Assembly (NCBI RefSeq): GCF_014695575.1
Contig: NZ_JACJOO010000049.1
Location: 1 to 59,160 of the forward strand
DNA from: Leptolyngbya sp. FACHB-8
GTDB taxonomy: Bacteria; Cyanobacteriota; Cyanobacteriia; Elainellales; Elainellaceae
Length of the DNA: 59,160 bases
Direction of reading: 5' to 3'
A model generated the notes under the pieces. It did not search any database. It saw only the letters and a program-made list of their open reading frames with translations, and was not told the origin of the DNA. Position numbers and translations under genes: made by a program. Of this stretch, positions 1 to 9,100 are shown piece after piece (position 1 is the first letter of the stretch; each line of letters starts with the position of its first letter).

Positions 1-57
1 TTGTCATTTCGATCCGAAATTGTCGTTGCGATCTGATGTTGTCGTTGCGGTCTATGT
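1..57. repeat. Three tandem 19-bp repeats at the window edge, possible Tn7-like element end
   Basis: Three contiguous copies start at 1, 20 and 39, each beginning TTGTC(A/G)TT(T/G)CG and followed by (A/G)TC. The period is exactly 19 bp. Copies 2 and 3 agree at 13 of their first 14 bases, and copy 1 is more diverged. Closely spaced TGTCR repeats are what TnsB-binding arrays look like at the ends of cyanobacterial Tn7-like and CRISPR-associated transposons (family knowledge). No transposition gene and no inverted partner array were found in the window, so this is only a candidate end or a degenerate remnant. Confidence 0.4.
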
Positions 58-89
58 CTTTAACCCGTCAACTCTGCTGTCGCGACACC

Positions 90-3000
90 TCAACCCGCTT
101 GACATTTGATAAGCAATAGCGTAAACGTTGTCAAACCTTGTTTGCTGGTTACAGTAATGCTTCCTTGCAACAACTCTACTCGCCGTTGTACAAGAGCTAA
201 GCCCAGGCCAGTACCGCCATGCTTCCAGGGATCGTTGTTCGGAACGCGGTAAAATTTTTCAAAGACGTGCACTAACTCGTTGGTGGGGATTTCGGTACCC
301 GAGTTACTCACGCGTATCTCTAAGCCGTCTGCTTCTGCGATCGCTGAAATTGTTATCGTTTCACCACTAGGGGTGTATTTACAGGCATTAGTAAGGAGTT
401 CCGCCAAAATTTGTTCCAAGCAACCCAGATCGGTCATTAATGTGGGAAGTTGAGTTGGGATCTGAACAGACAGATGCTGTTGTTGACTTCGGGCCTGTGC
501 TTCAAACGGATCGAGAAGAAGAGGAATCCAAAGCTCTAGTTCAACCTCTGCGAGCATCAGTGGTTCTGTCTTAGCTGAAAGCCGAGAGAGATCTAGAAGG
601 TCATTGATTAACGTAATCTCCTGTTGGCATTCATGCTGAAGAACCTCGAAATAACGGCTGGCTGAACCGGATTCAGGATCAAGGAGCCCAAGGGGCTTGA
701 GGATGAACTCCAACATATGGGTTGCCATCTTGATATTAGAGATGGGGGTTCTGAGCTCGTGAGAAACTGTACTCAGAAAATCGTCTTTCAATTGGTTGAG
801 CCGCCCTAATTCCTCGACTTGTAACTGTGCTGCTTGATAGAGTCGAGCCTGCCGAACAGCGATCGCACACTGGTTAGCCACCTGTTGTACCAAGCGAATT
901 TCCAGTTCTTCGAAGCATTGTTCGCCAGCTTTGTAGAGCCATAAATCCCCGATCACCGAGTGATCATTGATGATGGGGCAAGCGAGAGTGGTCAACCGTT
1001 TAGCAACTGGACGGATAGGATTGGGGTGTTCAGGCATCCAGGAAAATTGCAGCGTGAGCCCTTGCAATAAGGGATCGTAAGTTTCAGGTCTATTACTTAG
1101 AGCAATGATGGCGCCCTTTGCAGGCGGCACCTCGCAACGCACGGTTTCGTAGTGGATAGTTGAGGTATTCTGCCCTAAATCGTATAGACCTGCGTCGCAG
1201 CTATAGGCTCGCAACCCTAGTGCAAGTTCTTGGACTGCCGTTTGCAAAATCTGGGCTTCCTCCAGAGAATCCCGAACTTTGTCTGTAATCCGTTTTAGGA
1301 GTGCCTCAAAATCGAGCGATCGCTTTAATTGCTCAGTTCGTTCTTCCACCTGTTGTTCTAAGCGGGCGTTAAATTGTTGGACCTGTTGGTATAGTTCAGA
1401 TTGTTGGATGGCGATTGCAAGTTGAGCAGCTAACTGTTGCAGCGAGTCAATTTCCCAGGTTTGCCAGGAATGTGGAGCTAAGCAATGGTGTACCACCAAC
1501 AGCCCCCAGAGGGTAGTTTCATGCAGAATAGGAACAACGAGATTCGCTTGTACTTGAAGACTGGCTAGAAGTTGCTGGTAACAGGGCTCAACATCACTGC
1601 TCTCTACATTTTCAATAGCACTAATACGTCCCTGCTGATATGGTTGTTGCCATCCGCTTTCAAAACATGGATCATAAATCTGCTGATGCAAAATTGATAA
1701 ATCAGGTGAATGAACGGATTCAGCGACAATGGTGCCACTCACACCAGGATTAAAGCGGTAAATAACGACGCGATCGCTTTGTAGAAGTTGCCGGACTTCT
1801 GCCACTGCTGTATCTAAAATTTCCTCCAACTGCAATGATTGACGAATATGTTCAGTAACGCTTACCAACAACTGCTCTCGTTCCCGCTGTTGTCGTAAGG
1901 CAGCTTCTGTCTCTAGGCGCTCAGTAATATCTTTTACAAAGGCAAAATTGTATTCCTCCCCATTAAAGTCAAGGTAATTGATTGTGACCTCAATGGGAAT
2001 AATGCTGCTATCTTTCGCTCGATGCTGAGATACCAACGTCAGGGTTTTCTCATGTTTCAGCCTCTTCCAATGCTCTGACCAAATTTCTGAAGAAAAATTG
2101 GGATCGATATCATACACATGCATTGATTGCAACTCTTCGCGAGAGTAGCCTAACATCTGGCATACCCCCTGATTGACCCGTAGGATCTGTGCATTTTTGC
2201 CGATCCAGAGGGCTGCGATCGCCGCGCGTTCAAAAGAAAAATCCGCTAGTTTTAGGGCTTCATCTGCCAATTTGCGTTCTGTAATATCCTGACCGATACC
2301 AATGGTATTGCCATCCGATAGTCGTACATTTGCCCAAGTTGTATTAATGATGGTGCCGTTTCGAGTTTGAGTCCTGAAATCTTGCCATTTGCCCGTTGCA
2401 GTTTGAATGAACTCAAGAACGCGTTGGCAGTGGAGGGGATCAGGATAGAGCTTTGTTAAAAGGTTTTGTTCTTGTAGCTCTTGAGCCGTCCACCCTAACG
2501 TTTTTTCCCATGCTCGGTTGGCCCATTGAACCTGTCCCTGTGAATCAATAAAGTCAACCATGATGGGCACGTGGTCCATGATTGTTTGTAGGAGTTCGTG
2601 CTGTTTTTTGAGCTTTTCCTCAGCAGCCTTACGTTCACTAATATCACTGAAAGTACAAATTACCTGTCTGATATTTCCCTCCTCATCGAGCTGAGGCTCA
2701 GCACTGACTAACAGCCACATGCGGTTCTTATTTTGGGGATGGTAAACGCCCATTACCACATTGCGAACAGGCTGACCTGTGGTGATGGCTTGAGGAACTG
2801 GATGTAAATTTCCAGGAAATGGAGAGCCATCCTCGTGAATGACATTCCAACTTGGATCAAAAGATGTTTTACCCAGGAGTTGATCTTCAGTTAATCCCAG
2901 TAGTTGCAGGGCCTTGGAATTACTCAACAGAATTTCAGCGTCCGCTCCTTGCACTAAAACACCGACATGTAGATCCTGAAGTAGGAGACGAAAGCGCTCT

Positions 3001-3839
3001 TCACTTGCTCTTAATACGGCTTCTGCCTGTTGCCGTTCTGTAATGTCTCTGGCTACTGCACACATCACGGGTCGATTGTTCCAGGTGAAGCGGCCTACAC
3101 ACAGTTCGACTGGAAAGATCACGCCATTTTTCTTGCGATGCCATCGTAAATAAATTCGTGCTTTTCCTGTTGAATTGGCTGTACGAATAGCAGCTTGGGA
3201 TTGAGCCGGTTCGGCGCTCACGTCTGCAACTTTGAGTTGCATGGCTTCAACTCGGCTATACCCATATAACGTTTCAAATGCTTCATTAACATCTAAGATT
3301 TCCCCAGTCTCCGTATCGAAGAGGCTTACAGCGTCGAGCTCGTTGGAAAACAGTAAGCGATATTTTTCTTCACTCTCACGTAACGCCGCTTCGACTTGTT
3401 GCCGTTCTGCAATTTCTTGCTCTAAGGCCTGATTAGCGGCTTGTAACTGCTCTGAACTCGGCAGTTCTAATGCTTTGGATACGAGGGGTACTAACAAGAC
3501 AGCCGTTGCGAAAGAAATTAGAGCAAGTACCGCTTCAAGTCCATCAAATACCCAACCAGGAGGATACCAAAGAGCCCAGATCTCCAATAGGTGAGTCGTT
3601 CCACAGGCAGCAATGAAGGCTGCAAATAACAAAAATATCCAGGAAAGCGGTAAATCTTGCCGTTTACGGACGAAGTAAAACAATGCTGCTGAAATGGAGT
3701 AATAAGCGAGTGCGAACAACCCATCAGACAGGATATGAAGCTCAGCCAGTTCTGCTTTCCACGGATAGCAGTGTCCATATGGAATAAAAGCTGTCAGGGA
3801 AAACCTATAGAGGAAGGAAGGCATTACAGGACGGCTCAT
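90..3839 (-). CDS. Ethylene-receptor-like histidine kinase with DXCF cyanobacteriochrome GAF
   Basis: 1249 aa. The N-terminus (about 36-120) has three hydrophobic helices matching the plant ETR1 ethylene-binding domain without gaps: Asp39, Tyr46, Ile49, Ile76, Cys79 and His83 correspond to ETR1 D25, Y32, I35, I62, C65 and H69. Cys and His are the Cu(I) ligands; ETR1 Pro36 is Ser50 here. Four PAS domains follow (about 155-640), then a GAF (655-815) with both cyanobacteriochrome cysteines, D723-P-C725-F and C753-Y754, 28 residues apart as in TePixJ. A second GAF (845-1000), HisKA (His1027 in SHELRTP) and HATPase (Asn1151) follow. The usual Asp of the ATPase G1 box is Asn1179. There is no receiver, so it should signal to a separate regulator. 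The layout resembles Synechocystis Slr1212 (Etr1/UirS), a combined ethylene and UV-A/violet sensor. Any partner gene would lie left of the window. Confidence 0.9.
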   Translation of the reverse strand: MSRPVMPSFLYRFSLTAFIPYGHCYPWKAELAELHILSDGLFALAYYSISAALFYFVRKRQDLPLSWIFLLFAAFIAACGTTHLLEIWALWYPPGWVFDGLEAVLALISFATAVLLVPLVSKALELPSSEQLQAANQALEQEIAERQQVEAALRESEEKYRLLFSNELDAVSLFDTETGEILDVNEAFETLYGYSRVEAMQLKVADVSAEPAQSQAAIRTANSTGKARIYLRWHRKKNGVIFPVELCVGRFTWNNRPVMCAVARDITERQQAEAVLRASEERFRLLLQDLHVGVLVQGADAEILLSNSKALQLLGLTEDQLLGKTSFDPSWNVIHEDGSPFPGNLHPVPQAITTGQPVRNVVMGVYHPQNKNRMWLLVSAEPQLDEEGNIRQVICTFSDISERKAAEEKLKKQHELLQTIMDHVPIMVDFIDSQGQVQWANRAWEKTLGWTAQELQEQNLLTKLYPDPLHCQRVLEFIQTATGKWQDFRTQTRNGTIINTTWANVRLSDGNTIGIGQDITERKLADEALKLADFSFERAAIAALWIGKNAQILRVNQGVCQMLGYSREELQSMHVYDIDPNFSSEIWSEHWKRLKHEKTLTLVSQHRAKDSSIIPIEVTINYLDFNGEEYNFAFVKDITERLETEAALRQQREREQLLVSVTEHIRQSLQLEEILDTAVAEVRQLLQSDRVVIYRFNPGVSGTIVAESVHSPDLSILHQQIYDPCFESGWQQPYQQGRISAIENVESSDVEPCYQQLLASLQVQANLVVPILHETTLWGLLVVHHCLAPHSWQTWEIDSLQQLAAQLAIAIQQSELYQQVQQFNARLEQQVEERTEQLKRSLDFEALLKRITDKVRDSLEEAQILQTAVQELALGLRAYSCDAGLYDLGQNTSTIHYETVRCEVPPAKGAIIALSNRPETYDPLLQGLTLQFSWMPEHPNPIRPVAKRLTTLACPIINDHSVIGDLWLYKAGEQCFEELEIRLVQQVANQCAIAVRQARLYQAAQLQVEELGRLNQLKDDFLSTVSHELRTPISNIKMATHMLEFILKPLGLLDPESGSASRYFEVLQHECQQEITLINDLLDLSRLSAKTEPLMLAEVELELWIPLLLDPFEAQARSQQQHLSVQIPTQLPTLMTDLGCLEQILAELLTNACKYTPSGETITISAIAEADGLEIRVSNSGTEIPTNELVHVFEKFYRVPNNDPWKHGGTGLGLALVQRRVELLQGSITVTSKQGLTTFTLLLIKCQAG

Positions 3840-3875
3840 AGCTACTTCTTTATAGAAGATAACCCCCTTTCAACA

Positions 3876-3969
3876 TATAGCGCTGGCGCGCTGATTAAGT
3901 ACGGTGGTGTGGGGCACGAGGTGCCCCACACCACCGTTGCTGTACTTAACACACTTGCACATTGCAATA
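3876..3969 (-). repeat. Family A palindromic element, copy 1
   Basis: About 94 bp, running in the opposite sense to copies 2 and 3. The core 3901-3937 is a perfect 17-bp stem with a 3-nt GAG loop (acggtggtgtggggcac arm). The flanks (tatagcgc... and ...ttgcacattgcaata) match the other copies. It sits between the start of the ethylene-receptor-like kinase gene and the end of the rhomboid gene. Confidence 0.8.
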
Positions 3970-4009
3970 AGAGAAATACTTCTTTTCTAGAGGTTAATAC
4001 CGTTGCTCC

Positions 4010-4074
4010 AGAAGCTGCCCATATTGGGGAAGGGCTGCGTAATGTGTGCTCCTTCCCCAATATGGGCAGCTTCT
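4010..4074. repeat. 24-bp perfect hairpin with 17-nt loop
   Basis: Arms 4010-4033 and 4051-4074 are exact reverse complements. It lies 84 bp beyond the rhomboid stop codon and could end that transcript, but it has no T-tract, so a Rho-independent terminator is not demonstrated. Confidence 0.75.
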
Positions 4075-4157
4075 GAGGATTAGACTCGTTGTGAAATCAA
4101 GGTTAAAACTCGAAATTAGTTTTTCCTTTGCAATTTTGCAACTTAGGTTGCCATTCG

Positions 4158-4754
4158 TCACAGTAAGTTTTGTTCAAACCATTGCCTCAACTCCGGTAAA
4201 TAACGTGCTGTGAGGATACCAGCGACAAAGCCGAACAAATGTCCCTGCCAAGAGATGCCGCGTCTTCGCGAGGGCAAAATGCCCCAGATGAGGGGACCGT
4301 AGAGCAACGCAACCACAACCGAAACGGCGGCGGATGGGAAGTCCTGTTCGAAGTAGCTGCGGGACAGGAGAAAGCCAAAATAGCCAAAAATTATTCCGCT
4401 AGCACCAATGTGAAGTGTATTAGATGGCGCGAAGAGCCAAACACCTGCACCACTGACAAACCAGATAACGGCTGTCACGATTGTAAATTCTGTAACACCA
4501 CGCAGTAGGGTAAACCAGCTTAGAACGGCAAACGGTAGCGTGTTTGCTATCAAATGCTTCCAGGTACCGTGCAGTAGTGGTGCAAACAAAATGCCTCGCA
4601 GCCCGACCTGAGTACGGGGCAAAATGCCTAAACGGTTTAAACGGTGCTGCAGCAACAATTGGTCTACAATCTCCAACACCCAGATGAGTATGATAAAACT
4701 GCCAATAATTTTGGCTTGAGTTTCAATGTCACTAGTGGCCAGGGGCGATTGCAT
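4158..4754 (-). CDS. Rhomboid-family intramembrane serine protease
   Basis: 198 aa, about six hydrophobic segments. Catalytic features of the rhomboid family are visible: G117-A-S119-G (nucleophile Ser119), His172 in a GHLFG context on the last helix, and the HGTWKHLIAN segment with His67 and Asn71 that helps form the oxyanion site. Known rhomboids cleave transmembrane helices of substrates inside the membrane. The substrate cannot be told from the sequence. It is transcribed away from the secreted protein at 4999, and the 244 bp between them must hold both promoters. At 198 aa it is a minimal rhomboid core with no extra cytosolic domain. Confidence 0.9.
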   Translation of the reverse strand: MQSPLATSDIETQAKIIGSFIILIWVLEIVDQLLLQHRLNRLGILPRTQVGLRGILFAPLLHGTWKHLIANTLPFAVLSWFTLLRGVTEFTIVTAVIWFVSGAGVWLFAPSNTLHIGASGIIFGYFGFLLSRSYFEQDFPSAAVSVVVALLYGPLIWGILPSRRRGISWQGHLFGFVAGILTARYLPELRQWFEQNLL

Positions 4755-4998
4755 TGATAACGTACATAAAGTTCTTTAATAGTTTAAAGCTTAGTTTTTT
4801 CAATAGAGTTGTAACGTTCCTCGATAGGCGTTAAGGGCGATCGCCCTTCGAACTCGAATAGACGAAAAATGTTGTGGTACATCCTTGGAATCAATCCGTG
4901 GGGAATTACAGTCAGTTAATGGGTAGCACTATTTTGATGTGGTAGGTTACTACATCGTCTTTCCAATCGTTGGTCGGTTTGCTTTTTAGGTTGAGGAT

Positions 4999-5802
4999 AT
5001 GTTGAAATTCAAAGGTTTGTTTTGGCTTGGTGCGATCGCTCTTACCACAAATTTAATGATTGCAGCTCCTCCTGCATGGGCTAACTGCAATGATTCTGTT
5101 GGTCGTGTTGAGTTTTGGCAGTCTCCTATGCAGCGGCACTGGCAGCAATTGCAGCAGCGTACTGATTATCCTTGGGGTCAAAGCCGCCCTTATGCTGAGA
5201 TCTCGGGCGATCGCATTACCCTCACTGCCGATTTCGACCGGCTCAATGGTGCTCAAAAACAACAAGTGCTCGATTTACTGCTCAACCCGAATTGGCAGCA
5301 AATTATCACTCCTCAAGAACAACAAGCAGGCATTGAGCAAGGTACTATCGGTGCTCTTCCCTATTCTGTCTATGCGAGAGATGGCCGTTTAGTTTCAGCC
5401 GTTTATGATGGCTGTACTCGCATGACCATGCTAACGGAACGGGCCCGTTATAGCTGGTATTACAATAGTATTGGGCGCAACCTCCCAACTAACCTGAATC
5501 CAGTTGCTCTGAGAAATGCTGGAACTCCCTCCTGGCGGCTGGTGCAGCGTCCAATTTCAGCAGCGGAAGAAAGTAGTGTGCGTCTGCGCTTCTGGAATGC
5601 TGTTGGTTACAACCAGGCTGCCAATGGATTCTGGATCGCCTGGGTTCCTGAGGGGGGGTATTTTGAAATCAATGTTCCACCCGGTAATGATGCAAGGCAA
5701 TTACCATTTTGGAGCGTTGCTCCTCGTGAGTATAACTATCGCGTCATTGCAACTGACGGAACATTTGTTAGGGATGCCAATTTCAATAGTCGAGGTGGCT
5801 AA
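4999..5802 (+). CDS. Secreted protein of unknown function
   Basis: 267 aa. A Sec signal peptide is clear: Lys-rich start, hydrophobic stretch, and a PPAWA-N cleavage site near residues 28/29. The mature part is rich in aromatic residues and Gln, with an early Cys (about 30) and one near 138 that could pair. The C-terminal third (FWIAWVPEGGYFEINVP...) suggests a beta-rich domain. No family was recognised. ATG 4999 has AGGTTGAGG just upstream as a weak ribosome-binding site. It ends in front of a 31-bp hairpin and looks monocistronic. Confidence 0.75.
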   Translation: MLKFKGLFWLGAIALTTNLMIAAPPAWANCNDSVGRVEFWQSPMQRHWQQLQQRTDYPWGQSRPYAEISGDRITLTADFDRLNGAQKQQVLDLLLNPNWQQIITPQEQQAGIEQGTIGALPYSVYARDGRLVSAVYDGCTRMTMLTERARYSWYYNSIGRNLPTNLNPVALRNAGTPSWRLVQRPISAAEESSVRLRFWNAVGYNQAANGFWIAWVPEGGYFEINVPPGNDARQLPFWSVAPREYNYRVIATDGTFVRDANFNSRGG

Positions 5803-5815
5803 TATCATAGCGGGT

Positions 5816-5880
5816 TAAACGCCGATCATAAAAAGTGGTGCGGCGCTTTGCGCCGCACCACTTTTTATGATCGGCGTTTA
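5816..5880. repeat. Perfect 31-bp-stem palindrome with TTT triloop
   Basis: Arms 5816-5846 and 5850-5880 are exact reverse complements around TTT (GCAAAGC on the other strand). It begins 14 bp after the stop of the secreted-protein gene, so it may also act as its transcription end, although such a long, fully paired stem without a T-run is atypical. Confidence 0.85.
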
Positions 5881-5911
5881 ATCTTACCTGTTATAACGGC
5901 ATCAAATACAC

Positions 5912-5980
5912 TCAGTAGTTCAACCCAATTAGAGATAAAACCCAAAATGCTGTGTCGCTCCAAAACGGTGCTATAGCATT
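5912..5980. repeat. Family D intergenic repeat, copy 1
   Basis: This 69-bp stretch resembles 51268-51330: caaccCaatt, then aaaacCcaaaatgCtgtg, then a variable middle with gct(c/t)c and a (g)c(a)cc(a)ta(a) tail. Half of the same frame (caactcaattaaaca) also stands directly left of the family B element at 16116. It is diverged, and its ends are not defined. Confidence 0.45.
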
Positions 5981-6133
5981 TTCTCCTATTGTCAACTAAC
6001 GAAAGATAGATCGATACATCAATCTAATTGTAGATTTGGCTCCCAGATGCAGGTCAGTTCAGCTTCTATAACCCAGCTCCTCTTCCTAGAACCGTTAGTC
6101 GATGCTTAACATAGAGGAGAGGGAGGATTGCGA

Positions 6134-9100
6134 ATGGATGGACAAAGAACAAGTCCCTTTTCCAGATTTGGGGAAATGGGGGCACGTATGCAGGCCTTGG
6201 ATTGGGCAGAGACTCCAGCAGGTTCTGTCGAATCCTGGTCACAAAGTTTGAAGTCAACCGTTCGCACATTGTTAGGTTCGCGCTACCCCATGATTCTGCT
6301 CTGGGAGCAAGAACTCATTCAGATTTACAACGACGCTTATATCAATTTAATTGGAACCAAACACCCTTATGCCCTGGGGCGATCCATCCGGGACACCCAG
6401 GCTGAATCCTGGGATGTCATTGGACCCATGATCACTGAAGTGATGACGACTGGAATTCCCAACTGGGTTGAAGACCAGATGCTAGCGGTGAACCGCTCTG
6501 GCTACAACGAGGAAGCGCACTTCAGCCTGTCCTACAGTGCGGTTGAAGATGACGCAGGGGTGATTCGCGGCATGCTCTGTGTCTGTAGCGAAGTAACCCA
6601 GCAGGTGTTGGGAGAGCGGCGCTTACGTTTACAACGGGACTTGGCCGCACGGGCCGGTGAGACCCGTAGTGTGGAGGCGACCTGTCACGATATTTTAGCG
6701 GCGATCGCTGAATATCCTCTCGATGTACCCTTTGCCCTCATCTACCTGCGCGATCCAGATGGCCAGACCCTGCAATTGGGCGGCAGTGTTCGGATAGGTA
6801 CTCATCCCAAACTGGCACCAACCCATGTCTTGCTTGCAGAATCAACGGATCGATGGTCTTTAGCCAACGTTATGGCTGGTCAAACGGTGATTGCAACAGA
6901 TCTGGATCGGGACATTGCCATTCCCGGTGGCCCCTGGGGTGAAAGCGTACATCAAGCGATCGCCCTACCGATTCCATCCTCTAACGTAGCCGCTCCGTTG
7001 GGGGTACTAATTTGCGGTATCAGCCCGAATCGAGCTCTTGATGAAGGGTATCAGTCATTCTATGAACTTCTAGCTGGGCAAGTTTCCGTGCCCCTCCGCA
7101 ATGCTCAGGCGTATGAGGAAGAACGCCGCCGGGCTGAGATGCTGGCAGAAATCGATCGGGCAAAAACAGCTTTCTTTTCTAATGTCAGCCATGAATTCCG
7201 CACGCCGCTGACTCTCATGCTGAATCCTCTGGAGGATGTGCTTCAAAATGGCAATTTACCCACTCCAGAACGAGAACAAATTGCCGTAGCGCATCGTAAT
7301 AGTCATCGTTTATTAAAGTTAGTCAACACCCTACTCGACTTCTCTCGCATTGAAGCGGGCCGAATTCAAGCTGTTTATGAACCGACGGATCTAGCCAGCC
7401 TCACGATAGATTTGGCTGGCGTATTTCGTTCAGCCATTGAAAAAGTCGGGTTGCAACTCGTTGTTGACTGTCCACCCCTGCCTGAACCGGTGTATGTTGA
7501 CCGGCAAATGTGGGAGAAGATTGTGCTCAACCTGCTTTCCAATGCCTTCAAATTTACCTTCGAGGGGCAAATTTCTGTTTCACTGCGCCCTGTGGATGCT
7601 TCGGTTGAACTGGTCGTTCAAGATACAGGAACAGGCATTCCAGCTCATGAGTTACCCCATCTGTTTGAACGCTTTCATCGAGTAGCCGGGGCACCAGGAC
7701 GCTCCTACGAAGGTTCAGGTATTGGATTGTCCCTTGTGCAGGAGTTGGTTAGGTTGCATAAGGGTACGGTAACGGTGAGCAGCGTGGTCGGGAAAGGAAG
7801 TACATTTGTTGTGCGGCTACTGATGGGATATGCTCACCTACCATCGGAACAAATCCAGGCGGCTCGTACTCAAGCTTCGACCGCTCTAAACTCCACAGCC
7901 TATGTCGAAGAAGCTTTGGGGTGGGTTGTAGAGGACAGAGCTCCTCCAGCTAAAGAGGCCGTTTTATCTCCCCACGCTTTCACGCGGATTCTGCTGGCTG
8001 ACGACAATGCCGATATGCGTCACTATCTGCAACGGCTCTTGAGCGAACATTATGCTGTAGAGGCGGTTGCTGACGGTCAGGCAGCGCTAGAAGCGATTCG
8101 TCTCCAACTGCCTGATTTAGTCCTGACAGATGTCATGATGCCCAGGCTCGACGGTTTTGAGTTGCTCCGCCAACTCCGGGCCGATCCGCGAACCCGTGAA
8201 ATTCCGATTCTGCTACTCTCTGCGCGGGCGGGTGAAGAAGCCGCGATCGAGGGATTGGAAGCGGGAGCCGATGATTACCTGGTCAAGCCTTTTAGTGCCC
8301 GAGAGTTACTGGCCCGTGTTGCAACCAGTTTAGAGTTGGGGCGATCGCGTCAGGCAGCCAGTCAACAACGCTTTCGCTTTTTAGCCGAAGCAATCCCGCA
8401 AATAGTTTGGACAGCCGATGCTCAGGGTTGGATTGATTATTACAGCCCGCGTTGGTTCGAGTACACCGGCTCGACCCTGGAACAAACTCAGGGATCAGGA
8501 TGGCAGGATGTGATCCATCCTGACGATCGCACCCGCAATATTGAGGTATGGAATCATGCCATCGACACGGGAACCAGCTACAACATCGAACATCGTCTGA
8601 GACGAGCAGATGGTAGCTACCATTGGCATCTAACCCGAGCCCTCCCGATGCTTGATGAGCAAGGCCATGTTATTCGCTGGTTTGGCACCTGTACGGATAT
8701 TAGCGATCAAAAACAAGTTGAAGTTGAACGAGAACAGCTATTGCAACACGAACAAGCTGCACGACAGGCTGCCGAACAGGCAAACCGCATCAAAGATGAG
8801 TTTTTGGCGGTGCTGTCTCATGAGTTGCGATCGCCTCTCAATCCAATTTTAGGGTGGGCAAAGTTACTGCGGAGTGGCAGATTAAATGAGGCTAAAGCTC
8901 GTGAAGCGATCATCACCATCGAACGTAATGCACAACTTCAAGCCCAGTTAATTGAAGATCTATTAGACATTTCTCGTATTATGCAAGGCAAGCTGGCACT
9001 GAATGCAGCCCCTGTCAGTTTGGCAGTGGTGATTTCGGCTGCTATTGGGACCGTACGCTTGGCTGCTGAAGCAAAAGCGATTCAAATTGAAACCTACTTT

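Noticed and set aside
1-57. CRISPR array
   Set aside because: The three 19-bp units are directly adjacent with no spacers, and no cas gene is in the window.
3735-4076. Plus-strand 113-codon reading frame
   Set aside because: It runs through the 5' end of the ethylene-receptor-like kinase gene and two palindromes; it has no family features or ribosome-binding site.
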